Shown one piece after another: positions 16,509-24,098 of a stretch of DNA of 64,000 nt. Source of the DNA: Roseateles toxinivorans (lineage in GTDB: Bacteria > Pseudomonadota > Gammaproteobacteria > Burkholderiales > Burkholderiaceae_C). Numbering within the stretch: position 1 is the stretch's first letter; each line of letters opens with the position of its first letter. The notes beneath the pieces were generated by a model. That model worked only from the letters and a program-made list of their open reading frames with translations. It was not told the DNA's origin and ran no database searches. The stretch spans positions 62,001 to 126,000 of the forward strand of contig NZ_SNXS01000004.1 of the NCBI RefSeq assembly GCF_004362525.1, read 5' to 3'. A program made the translations under genes and the position numbers.

Positions 16509-17666
16509 CTACTGCAGCATCAGGCGCGGCGCCTCTTCACCGCCGGCCAGATCGAAGTCGTGCACCAGGCCAGGTGTTGCCACTTCGCCCTGCAGCGGGT
16601 TTCTGGCGTCGATCGCATACAAGGCCACACGCAGCACCGGCCGCAGCACGCCGCCGCAGCGCGCGCACTGCGGCGAGTTGGGGTCTTCCGGGTTCGGATT
16701 CGACCCCTGCGCGAACGCAAAGCTGTAGGACAGCCGGGCGATCTTGCGGCCGCCATGAGCGAACAGGTCCTGGGCGATCTCCTCGATCAACTCGTCGCTG
16801 GACTTGCCCAGCTTCGGGTCCAGCTTGGGGTCTATGGGCATGGACAGCCAGCCTTCGACCCGTGCGCCTTGAACGCCCTTGTCGTCCAGCATGAAGGTAG
16901 CCTCGCCGGGCAGCAGCACATGCATCAGCTCGGGGGGAGCGGCCGCTGCGCCGGGATTGCCAGCGGTGCTAGGCATCGGAATACCCTTGGGCAGCTCGGC
17001 CGCGCGCTTGATGTGCACCATGCGCATCAGGGCGATCTCACCGGTCTGACGGCCTTCCTCACCAAAGCCCAGGGTCAGTGTGTTGACCGGCAACGGCGCG
17101 TCTGCGGGAGGCGTGGGAATCTCCATCTTGGACATGCCCAGCGTCTCGGTCGCGAACTTCATGGCGCCGATATAGGCGGCCTTTTCATCCAGCTTCACAT
17201 CGGGTAGGTTGGTGGGCGTGATCTCCTTGCGCGCAGGGCGCTTGAGGATGGTGATATTGCCCAGATGGATGCGCTTGCTGAAGCTCAGCGCGGTGAAGGC
17301 GCCATCGCCATTGGGTGCCCCCGAGCTTGAGTTGCACTCATCCTCGTCGACATCACCGGTATTGGTCAGCGGCTGGTTGCACAGCGGGTCCTTGCTCGGC
17401 AGCGTGCGGCCGAACACCGCCTTGGAGACCTCGGCCGGATTGAAGGCCCTGGACAGCGGCCGGTCGGTATCCAGCTTGGCCTCGCGCAGCAGGCCGATCA
17501 GGATGCCCGTCGTGCCCTGTTCGGTGACGATGGGCGGCAGCGTCTGGCGCACCAGTTCGCGTATCTCTTCCATGCTCAACGGTCCGCGGGTCTGGGCCTG
17601 GGCGGGTGTGATGGCACCCAGGGCGGCCAGGGCCGCGAGGGTGAGGGCGTGACACAGTCGTTTCAT
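16509..17666 (-). CDS. exported protein of unknown function
   Basis: A 385-residue protein I cannot place in a family. Residues 1-23 are a signal peptide ending AQA. The mature part has few Cys (one pair as CARC near the C end) and an acidic Asp/Glu-rich loop DVDEDEC that could bind calcium. There are no transmembrane helices after the signal. The start at 17666 is chosen for the signal peptide. It lies between the DUF6345-like gene (136 bp upstream) and the PEP-CTERM-like gene, and is probably transcribed with them. Confidence 0.72.
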   Translation of the reverse strand: MKRLCHALTLAALAALGAITPAQAQTRGPLSMEEIRELVRQTLPPIVTEQGTTGILIGLLREAKLDTDRPLSRAFNPAEVSKAVFGRTLPSKDPLCNQPLTNTGDVDEDECNSSSGAPNGDGAFTALSFSKRIHLGNITILKRPARKEITPTNLPDVKLDEKAAYIGAMKFATETLGMSKMEIPTPPADAPLPVNTLTLGFGEEGRQTGEIALMRMVHIKRAAELPKGIPMPSTAGNPGAAAAPPELMHVLLPGEATFMLDDKGVQGARVEGWLSMPIDPKLDPKLGKSSDELIEEIAQDLFAHGGRKIARLSYSFAFAQGSNPNPEDPNSPQCARCGGVLRPVLRVALYAIDARNPLQGEVATPGLVHDFDLAGGEEAPRLMLQ

Positions 17667-17802
17667 GACGAATTCCTTTGCTTGAACGGCGTGTGGTTCG
17701 AGCGGGGCCTGGCCCGTAGGCTGGGTCGCGGCTCGGCACATGGAAACCGGGCAGGGCAGGGGCCCGCATCAAAGCGGTGCGGCGGTCCGGCAGTTGCCGA
17801 TG

Positions 17803-18711
17803 TCAGGGATTGAAGGCGTGATCCACGCAGGCCGGCTTGCAGCCGCGATAGCCCATCCAGGCATACCAACTGGAGCCGCCCGGCGAGCCGAAGGCCAGGG
17901 CATTGCCGTAGCTCTCGTAGTACAGCCGCGTCAGCGCCGCCGAGGAGCTGCTGCCTATGGTGTAGGCCACCGGACATTGCTCGGTGCAGGTCTTGTACCA
18001 GTTGAACGGGTCCCACCAGGCACAGCCGAACTTCTTGTAGTGGTTCTTCACCCAGGAGTTGGCGATGCCGCCCCACTGACCATCAATGGCGGTCTGCTTG
18101 TAATCGTTGTTGTAGCTCGACGAGATCCACATGCAGCCATGGAAGCCGGTGAACATATGCAGCTTCTTGGCGCCGCCGTTGTTCATCGACTTGCGCAGAT
18201 TGGGCAGATAGTCGTCGTTGGCGCTGACGCAGGACGAGGCATGCAGGATCTTCAGATTGTGGTCGCCGACAAACATATTGGGGCTCAGACCACCGAACTG
18301 GGTGCCGCACTTGCCGTTCCACTTCATGCGCATCAGTCCGCCCCAGCCACCGCCGCCGCCACCGCCATAGTCATAGCCGTGGACGGCGATCATGGCTGCG
18401 TCGGGCCAGTCTATCCAGGACGAGTCGGCGCAGCCGGCGCCGGTGCAGAAGCGTGACAGATTCATATTGCCGTCAACGAACTTGCCGGTCTTGGTGTGGC
18501 CCTGCACGCCCATGCGGTCGTACCAGGCCTGGGCCATGCCCGGCCATGAGGGGCGGTTGTCATCCGGATTGGTGTCGCAATCGCCGGCACTCCAGTTGCC
18601 GATCGCGTACATGTCCACCTTGAACGCCCATGTCGGGCTGTGTGCCGCGGCGCACAGGGCCAGGGCCAGCAGTGGACGCCAAAGGCGCTGCCACCAGTTG
18701 CTTGCTTTCAT
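17803..18711 (-). CDS. exported DUF6345-like protein with caspase-type His/Cys signature
   Basis: A 302-residue exported protein: signal peptide with Trp-rich start (residues 1-29, ending TWA), then a soluble domain. IAVHGYDYG and later ILHASSCVSAND both place a His or Cys after a run of hydrophobic residues, the layout of the catalytic dyad of clan CD cysteine peptidases (caspase/gingipain fold). A run of seven Gly follows the His motif. The domain looks like the family annotated DUF6345 (recalled, not searched). Peptidase activity is inference. The start at 18711 is preferred over ATGs at 18714 and 18738 because AAGGAGG (18718-18724) lies 6 bp upstream. Confidence 0.72.
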   Translation of the reverse strand: MKASNWWQRLWRPLLALALCAAAHSPTWAFKVDMYAIGNWSAGDCDTNPDDNRPSWPGMAQAWYDRMGVQGHTKTGKFVDGNMNLSRFCTGAGCADSSWIDWPDAAMIAVHGYDYGGGGGGGWGGLMRMKWNGKCGTQFGGLSPNMFVGDHNLKILHASSCVSANDDYLPNLRKSMNNGGAKKLHMFTGFHGCMWISSSYNNDYKQTAIDGQWGGIANSWVKNHYKKFGCAWWDPFNWYKTCTEQCPVAYTIGSSSSAALTRLYYESYGNALAFGSPGGSSWYAWMGYRGCKPACVDHAFNP

Positions 18712-18814
18712 CATCGACCTCCTTGGGTTACGGCGCATACCCGCGCCCGCTCCTGGATGCGAACATCCGGACTCGGCTGGGGTGCAAACTTGGGAGAGGC
18801 CTCGCGAGACTCCA

Positions 18815-18864
18815 CGCTGCGTGCCAGACCCCCCGATTTGAGGGGGTTTGGCATCAACGCAGCG
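18815..18864 (-). promoter_or_regulatory. large hairpin at the 5' end of the exported-protein transcript
   Basis: On the minus strand, GCCAAACCCCC pairs with GGGGGGTCTGGC, and the flanking CGCTGCGT / ACGCAGCG arms extend it across a 4-base bulge. Further down the leader, GGATG-TTCG-CATCC (18755-18768) is a classic UUCG tetraloop hairpin. Together with the promoter at 18867-18895 this gives a leader of about 150 bases with ordered structure. No known riboswitch class was matched. Confidence 0.5.
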
Positions 18865-18866
18865 AA

Positions 18867-18895
18867 AGAATAGGTCGCGACCGCGGCGCGAACAA
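18867..18895 (-). promoter_or_regulatory. sigma-70-type promoter for the 18711-15604 gene set
   Basis: On the minus strand TTGTTC (18890-18895) and TATTCT (18867-18872) are separated by exactly 17 bp. Transcription would start near 18860. Confidence 0.55.
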
Positions 18896-18947
18896 TCCCC
18901 CGTATTGCTTCAAACGTGGGGGGAGTTCCGGCCTTGTTACAGCGTTG

Positions 18948-19652
18948 TTACGGCAGCCACGGACCCTCGAGCTGGGCTCGCGTCTCCGCGACGGCAATGG
19001 CCCACAGTGCGTCCATCACCGCATCGGGCTGCTGGTAGTGGCCGCCGTAGCAGCCGTCGCCGAGGTAGGTGCGCTTGGCCTGCGGGTCCATCAGCGCCAT
19101 GCGCGCATAGTCCACCGGCGGCTTGGGCGAGGAGGGCAGCTCGACGCCGGGCAGGCGCGTGCTGCGGAAGTTCTCCATCCACGAGGCATGCGAGGCCTGC
19201 GGGTCCTGCTCGCGCACAAAGGCCATCGTGCGTGGCGCCGCCCACCAGTTGTGCCACTTGAGCTGCAGGCCCCTGTGCTCGGCCATCAGCTGCTGCAGCA
19301 GGCCGGCCACCGGCTGGTTACCGCCGTGGCCATTGACGATCAGCACGCGCCGAAAGCCATGGTGGTGCAGCGAGGCGATCAGGTCGCCCATCACCGCCAG
19401 CAGGGTCTCCAGCCGCAGGCTCATCGTGCCCGGAAAGGCCACATAGGTGGGCGTGTAGCCATAGGGCTGGGCCGGGTAGACCGGCACGCCCAGCGGCTCG
19501 GCCGCGGCCACCGCCACCTCTTCGCTGAGGATGGCATCGACGGCCAGCGACAGCCAGGCATGCTGCTCGACGCTGCCCAGCGGCAGCACGACGCGGTCGT
19601 CGTTTCGCAGATGGCTTTCGATCTGTTGCCAGTGGCAGTCGCGGATGCGCAT
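18948..19652 (-). CDS. creatininase family protein
   Basis: A 234-residue metal-dependent amidohydrolase of the creatininase superfamily. The metal-site residues appear in GSVEQHAWLSLAVD (E29, H31, D39) and in NGHGGN (H109). Members cleave ring amides such as creatinine or act on formamides in cofactor pathways, so the substrate is open. The start at 19652 is preferred over 19748 because GGAG precedes it and the longer version would cross the palindromic operator. It is divergent from the questin-oxidase-like operon and shares its control region. Confidence 0.83.
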   Translation of the reverse strand: MRIRDCHWQQIESHLRNDDRVVLPLGSVEQHAWLSLAVDAILSEEVAVAAAEPLGVPVYPAQPYGYTPTYVAFPGTMSLRLETLLAVMGDLIASLHHHGFRRVLIVNGHGGNQPVAGLLQQLMAEHRGLQLKWHNWWAAPRTMAFVREQDPQASHASWMENFRSTRLPGVELPSSPKPPVDYARMALMDPQAKRTYLGDGCYGGHYQQPDAVMDALWAIAVAETRAQLEGPWLP

Positions 19653-19701
19653 CGGGGTCTCCGGTAGGGGAAGGTGCTCACTATAGTTGTGACAAGACCA
19701 T

Positions 19702-19722
19702 TCCAATAAATACACTATTGGA
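19702..19722. promoter_or_regulatory. palindromic operator between divergent promoters
   Basis: TCCAATA and TATTGGA form a perfect 7-bp inverted repeat with a 7-bp centre in an unusually A+T-rich stretch. For the plus strand it lies over a possible -35 (TTCCAA, 19701-19706) and -10 (TATTAA, 19724-19729) 17 bp apart. For the minus strand it overlaps the -35 area of a promoter with -10 TATAGT. It is a likely site for the regulator encoded at 22041-22661. Confidence 0.6.
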
Positions 19723-19777
19723 TTATTAATTAAGTCCCTGAAGCACAATCACGGTACGCCAATCCGAGCCCGATATC

Positions 19778-20797
19778 GTGACCGACACCCACCCGACCCT
19801 GCCGACACTCGAACGGCTGCTGGACCGCAACCAGGCCTTCGGCCTGGCCGCACGCGGCACCACCAACCACCTGCCGATGGCCTTGATCGCGCTGCAGCGC
19901 ATGGGCGCCACGGCGACCCGGCTGCAAGCCTATTTCGACCTCTGGGCGCAGCACAAGGCACTGCCTCATGTCGATGCGCCCCCTGCCGCGCAGGCTCGGC
20001 AGTGGACCGAATGGCGCGGCCAGGCGCGGGCCTTCGAGCCGCTCAGCCGCGGCTTTGCCGAGCGGGTGGCACAGGAAGGCGCACCGGCCGTGGTCGCCGA
20101 GGTCTGGGCCGAGCTGGGCAACGGGGTGGCGACGAATGCCTTTCATGCCTTAATACGAGTGGCCTACGGTCTGGAGGCCCGCCATGCCGGCGAGATTGGT
20201 GCCGGTCTGGCCAGCCTGGTGGTCGCTCATCTGCCGCTGGACCTGAGCCTGGACGATGCACCCACCGTGCGCTCGGTGCCGGCCGCGCTGGAGCGCATTC
20301 ATCAGGGCCTGGGCGGAGCTCACGAGGTGACCGGTGCCATCACCGCGGCCCTGCGGGCAGCCGCCGCCGACCCACGGCTGACGCAGGCGCTGAGCCTGCC
20401 GGAGTTGCGCGGGCGGGAACTGATGGCGGCAATGGCCGATGTGGCCCTGCAGCTCTACGCGCAGACGCGCAACTTCACCGTGCTGCATATGGTGACCATG
20501 CTGCATGCGCGGCGCGTGCTGCTGATGCACTGCCCGCAGCTGGCCACGCCACAGCAAGACCTGGCCCTCTGGCTGGCCTTCAGCACCGCCTATGCTGCGG
20601 TCGGTGCACCTCTGCTGCAGGCGCCGACCCTATCGGGCGCTCCGCTGAGCTGGCCCGAGATCTTCGCCCTGGCCGCGGCTCAGGACGACGACCATGTGAT
20701 CAAGCTCAGCCACAGCTGCCATGAGGAGTTCCTGCACTACGGCCGGCCGCCGTACCAGCAGGTGGCCAGTGATCTGGTCCTGGGGGCACAGCGATGA
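19778..20797 (+). CDS. questin oxidase family protein (DUF4243)
   Basis: A 339-residue protein resembling the fungal questin oxidase/DUF4243 family, which performs Baeyer-Villiger-type ring opening of anthraquinones. The conserved opening TTNHLPMALIAL is seen, plus repeated His-containing helices (NAFHALIRVAYG, HSCHEEFLHYG). The start is GTG at 19778; the next in-frame ATG is deep inside the conserved region. The stop overlaps the MFS start by 4 bp, so translation is coupled. The bacterial substrate is unknown. Confidence 0.8.
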   Translation: MTDTHPTLPTLERLLDRNQAFGLAARGTTNHLPMALIALQRMGATATRLQAYFDLWAQHKALPHVDAPPAAQARQWTEWRGQARAFEPLSRGFAERVAQEGAPAVVAEVWAELGNGVATNAFHALIRVAYGLEARHAGEIGAGLASLVVAHLPLDLSLDDAPTVRSVPAALERIHQGLGGAHEVTGAITAALRAAAADPRLTQALSLPELRGRELMAAMADVALQLYAQTRNFTVLHMVTMLHARRVLLMHCPQLATPQQDLALWLAFSTAYAAVGAPLLQAPTLSGAPLSWPEIFALAAAQDDDHVIKLSHSCHEEFLHYGRPPYQQVASDLVLGAQR

Positions 20798-22044
20798 CCC
20801 GGCCGCGCACGCTGCTGTGGGTTGTCTGCGCCATCTCGATGATGAGCACCATAGGCATGGCCATGCCTTACCCCATCCTCGCGCCGATCTTCGTGCAGGG
20901 CGCGGCGGACGGCTTCACCCACTTCATGGGCCTGCCGCCCAAGCTCTTGATGGGCATCGCGCTGGCGGCCAATCCGCTGGGCATTCTGATAGGCAGCCTG
21001 TTCATCGGCCCGCTGTCCGACCGTCACGGCCGGCGCCGCACGCTGCTGTGGACGCTGTCGCTGACGGTGCTGAGCAGCCTGCTCGGTGCCTGGGCGCTGG
21101 ATCAGCGTTGGTACGCGCTGTTTGTCGGCGCGCGCTTTCTGACCGGTCTGACCGAGGGCAATCTGGCGGTGGCGCGCGCGGTGCTGGCCGATCTGCACCC
21201 TGTGCTCGACCGCACCCGTTCCTTTGCCTGGCTCAATGCCAGCAACTACGCCGGCTGGCTGCTCGGCCCGCTGCTGGGCGGCCTGACCCTGCCGCTGGGT
21301 GAGCCGGTGCCCTTTGTGCTGGCGGGCCTGGCCCTGCTGCCCTGTCTGCTGGTGATCTGGCGGGCCCTGCCGGAGACGCATGGCCGGCCGGCGGCAGCGA
21401 CCGGCGGCCTGCTGCAGCAGGCGATGCAGCACCAGGCGCTGGGCCTGCTGCGCCAGGACCGGCTGCTGGCCCGCCTGTTCGCGTTGCAGCTGGCCTATAC
21501 CCTGGGCCTGACCACTTGCTACGAGTTTTACCCGCTGTGGCTGCTGGAGAACGCCGACCTGGGCAGCCTCGGCATTGCCTGGGTGACGGCGGGCCTGTGC
21601 CTGGTGATGTCGCTGGCCAGCATGCTGGTCGGACGCTTCGACGCCTTCTCGGCGCGGGGCCATGCACTGCGCCGCGCCAGCGCCTGCGCGCTCGTGGCCG
21701 CGACCGGGCTGTTCGGTCTGGCCCTGCTGCCCGGCACGGCGGGCCTGCTGGTGATCATCGCCATGGGCCTGCCGCTGGCGCTGTACAACGCGGTGCTGCC
21801 GGCCTGGGTGTCGGAGCGCTTTGCCCACCACGGCCAGGGCCGGGTGATGGGCCTCTTGACGGTGATCTTCTATCTGGCCAATGTGGTGACGGCGCTGGTG
21901 GGCGGGGCCCTGAGCCTGCTGGACACGCGCTGGATCATGGCGGTCGGCGGCGGCTGCAGCCTGTGGGCGGCCTGGAGCCTGCTGCGCCTGGCGCGCGATG
22001 TGCCAACATCACCGACCTTGGCGGCTGTGGCCAGCAACGCATGA
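20794..22044 (+). CDS. MFS transporter (DHA1-like exporter)
   Basis: A 416-residue inner-membrane protein with about 12 hydrophobic helices and the MFS loop 2-3 signature (GPLSDRHGRRR), as in TetA-type drug/H+ antiporters. It overlaps the gene before (ATGA, 20794-20797) and the regulator after (22041-22044), so the three form one translationally coupled operon. The pairing with an oxidase and a sensor suggests export of a compound or its oxidation product. Confidence 0.9.
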   Translation: MTRPRTLLWVVCAISMMSTIGMAMPYPILAPIFVQGAADGFTHFMGLPPKLLMGIALAANPLGILIGSLFIGPLSDRHGRRRTLLWTLSLTVLSSLLGAWALDQRWYALFVGARFLTGLTEGNLAVARAVLADLHPVLDRTRSFAWLNASNYAGWLLGPLLGGLTLPLGEPVPFVLAGLALLPCLLVIWRALPETHGRPAAATGGLLQQAMQHQALGLLRQDRLLARLFALQLAYTLGLTTCYEFYPLWLLENADLGSLGIAWVTAGLCLVMSLASMLVGRFDAFSARGHALRRASACALVAATGLFGLALLPGTAGLLVIIAMGLPLALYNAVLPAWVSERFAHHGQGRVMGLLTVIFYLANVVTALVGGALSLLDTRWIMAVGGGCSLWAAWSLLRLARDVPTSPTLAAVASNA

Positions 22045-22661
22045 ACAACACCAGCGACCAGATCCTCTACACGCTGAAGAGCCGTGGCCCCCAGGGCGCC
22101 CAGGTGGTGGCCGAGGCCTGTGGACTCAGCGCCATGGGGGCACGCAAGCAACTGCTGGCGCTTGAGGGCGCGGGCCTGGTGGCCTCGCACGAGGAGGCCC
22201 ACGGCGTAGGTCGGCCGGCACGCTTGTGGCAGCTGACCGAGGCCGGCCATGCCCGCTTCCCGGACCGCCATGGCGAGCTGGCCGTGCAGCTGATCGCTCA
22301 GGTCAGCGCGCTGCTGGGCCCGCAGGCGCTGCAGGCGCTGATCAACCAGCGCCAGTCCGACGCGCAAGCCGCCTATGAGGCCGGCTTGGCCGGCGCCAAG
22401 ACCTTGGCACAGCGGGTGCAGGGGCTGGCTCGAAAACGCGCCGAGGAGGGCTATATGGCTCGGGCGGAACGGGAGGGCAAGGCCTGGCTGTTGATCGAGG
22501 ACCACTGCCCGATCTGCGCCGCCGCCAGCAGCTGCCAGGGCTTCTGCCAGTCGGAGCTGGAGTTGTTCCAGAACTGCCTGGGCGACTCCGTGACGGTCGA
22601 ACGCAGCGAGCATCTGCTGGCCGGCGCACGACGCTGCGTCTATCGCATTCGTCCAGCCTAG
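22041..22661 (+). CDS. SufR-like HTH regulator with Cys-rich sensor domain
   Basis: A 206-residue regulator. Residues about 1-75 are a winged helix of the DeoR/ArsR-like type (ILYTLKSRGPQGA...GLSAMGARKQL). The C-terminal part has the SufR-family cysteine pattern: HCPIC (156, 159), C165, C169 with 12 residues between C156 and C169, then EHLLAGARRCVYRI with C199. Such proteins hold an Fe-S cluster and respond to iron or redox state. It is the last gene of the questin oxidase/MFS operon and probably controls it through the palindrome at 19702-19722. Its stop overlaps the convergent phosphatase gene by 4 bp. Confidence 0.82.
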   Translation: MNNTSDQILYTLKSRGPQGAQVVAEACGLSAMGARKQLLALEGAGLVASHEEAHGVGRPARLWQLTEAGHARFPDRHGELAVQLIAQVSALLGPQALQALINQRQSDAQAAYEAGLAGAKTLAQRVQGLARKRAEEGYMARAEREGKAWLLIEDHCPICAAASSCQGFCQSELELFQNCLGDSVTVERSEHLLAGARRCVYRIRPA

Positions 22662-23134
22662 AACTGCTCGATAAGACCCGACTGCGCCGCCGTCTGCGGA
22701 TTGCCTCCCGCCTGGCGCACCTGCAGCAAAGCCTGCTCGGTCGGCACGCCCAGGCGCTTCAGCACGCAGGCGGCGACCGTGCCGGTGCGGCCTATGCCGG
22801 CGGCGCAGTGCAGCAGCGCATGGTCACCCAGGCGCAGCGCCTGGCTCAGCTGGTCCACGCCCTCGCGGAAGCTGGCCGCGTCGGTGGCCAGGCCCATATC
22901 GCGCATCGGCAGGTGCAGCCAGCGGAAAGGCACCCGGCCCAGGGTGATGGCCTTGTGGTACTCGGGCGAGAGCTGGGCCACCTCGTCCAGCGGGTTCAGG
23001 CACATCACCAGGCTCAGCTTGGCGCGGCGCATATCGTTCAGGAAGCGGTCCCAGGGCTCCATGCGGCCGGGCATTGAATGCAGCCACAGGGTGCCGGGCA
23101 CCTCGACGGGCAGGGGAAGGCGGCGAAACAGCAT
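22658..23134 (-). CDS. dual-specificity/tyrosine protein phosphatase-like protein
   Basis: A 158-residue cytoplasmic protein. The active-site P-loop is HCAAGIGRTG (Cys near 110), matching HC-x5-R-T/S of Cys-based phosphatases. The general acid is probably Asp79 in LPMRDMG. It has no signal peptide. It is the third gene of a minus-strand set after the TonB receptor (24099) and metallo-hydrolase (23149), with only 14 bp to the latter. The substrate is unknown. Confidence 0.83.
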   Translation of the reverse strand: MLFRRLPLPVEVPGTLWLHSMPGRMEPWDRFLNDMRRAKLSLVMCLNPLDEVAQLSPEYHKAITLGRVPFRWLHLPMRDMGLATDAASFREGVDQLSQALRLGDHALLHCAAGIGRTGTVAACVLKRLGVPTEQALLQVRQAGGNPQTAAQSGLIEQF

Positions 23135-23148
23135 CGGTCGGATCAGGA

Positions 23149-24087
23149 TCAAGGGGCGGGGCGGCGCTTGTTGCCGGTCAATTCTGCCTGCATGTCGCGC
23201 ACATTGCGCGGCCCGAGGTTTTTGAAATAGGCCCAGCCGCCATAGCTGGGCGTGAGCTGGGCGAGAGCCGCGGCCTGCAGCGCCTCGCCGTCCTTGCCGG
23301 CATCGAGCTGCTGCTTGACGGCTGCCTGCAGGTCGCCGAGGTAGCGCTGAAAGTCCTGCACATCGCCGGCCGATCCCACATCGCCATGGCCGGGCACGAA
23401 GACGGCCGTGGCCGGCTGTCCCTGGCGCAGCGTGTCCAGTGTGCGTATCCAGTCGGCCGTGTGGGCGTCTATCAGGTTCGGTATCGCGCGGCGCCAGAAC
23501 AGGTCGCCGGCGAACACCACGCCGGCGTCGACGACGCTGACCACCGCATCGCCACCGGTATGGCCCGGCAGCGCCTTGATCAGCAGGGTGCGCTGGCCCA
23601 GGTTCAGCCGCATCTCGCTGTCGAAGCCGATCTGCGGCGGCGCCAGCGCGGCCACCTGGGTCTGCCCCTCGGCCGTGGGCGTGGCGCCGAAGAACTTCAG
23701 GTTCTCCGTGTTGATCCAGCGGGCCATGTTCTTGTGCCCGACGATCACCGCCCCTGCCTGGGCGAACACCGCGTTGCCGGCCACATGGTCGATGTGATAG
23801 TGGGTGTTGATCAGATAGCGTATCGGCAGCGGTGTCAGCCTGCGCACCTCGGCCAGCAGCGCCTGCGTGGCCTTCGGTTTGTACAGACTGTCGATGATGG
23901 CCACCGCCTCCTCGCCGATGACGATGCCCGCATTGGCGCCCGAGTCGCCGTTGGCGTTGTCTATCACCGCATAGACCTTGGGTGCGACCTGCTTCAAGGT
24001 GAAGGGCAGGGGCTGGGCCTCGCAAGCCAGGCTGGTGAACACCAGCGCGGCAAACAGCAGCAGGGCGGGACGGCGTTGCGGGTGCAT
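23149..24087 (-). CDS. exported metallo-beta-lactamase-fold hydrolase
   Basis: A 312-residue protein with a signal peptide (about 1-23) and the zinc motif THYHIDH, followed by GHTGGD and VFAGDLFWRR, and GHGD near the C end, so the two-metal site looks complete. It resembles periplasmic MBL-fold hydrolases rather than true beta-lactamases; the substrate is unknown. The start at 24087 gives a clean signal peptide. It begins 11 bp after the TonB receptor stop, suggesting that it acts on what the receptor imports. Confidence 0.85.
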   Translation of the reverse strand: MHPQRRPALLLFAALVFTSLACEAQPLPFTLKQVAPKVYAVIDNANGDSGANAGIVIGEEAVAIIDSLYKPKATQALLAEVRRLTPLPIRYLINTHYHIDHVAGNAVFAQAGAVIVGHKNMARWINTENLKFFGATPTAEGQTQVAALAPPQIGFDSEMRLNLGQRTLLIKALPGHTGGDAVVSVVDAGVVFAGDLFWRRAIPNLIDAHTADWIRTLDTLRQGQPATAVFVPGHGDVGSAGDVQDFQRYLGDLQAAVKQQLDAGKDGEALQAAALAQLTPSYGGWAYFKNLGPRNVRDMQAELTGNKRRPAP

Positions 24088-24098
24088 AGGGCGTGCTC

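Noticed and set aside
18360-18385. Short GGC/GGT repeat (CCGCC tract on plus strand)
   Set aside because: It codes for a seven-glycine run in the DUF6345-like protein and is not an independent repeat element.
18740-18890. c-di-GMP-I riboswitch
   Set aside because: Pieces such as GCCAAACC and ACGCAG are present, but the spacing and the receptor half do not fit; kept only as an unclassified structured leader.
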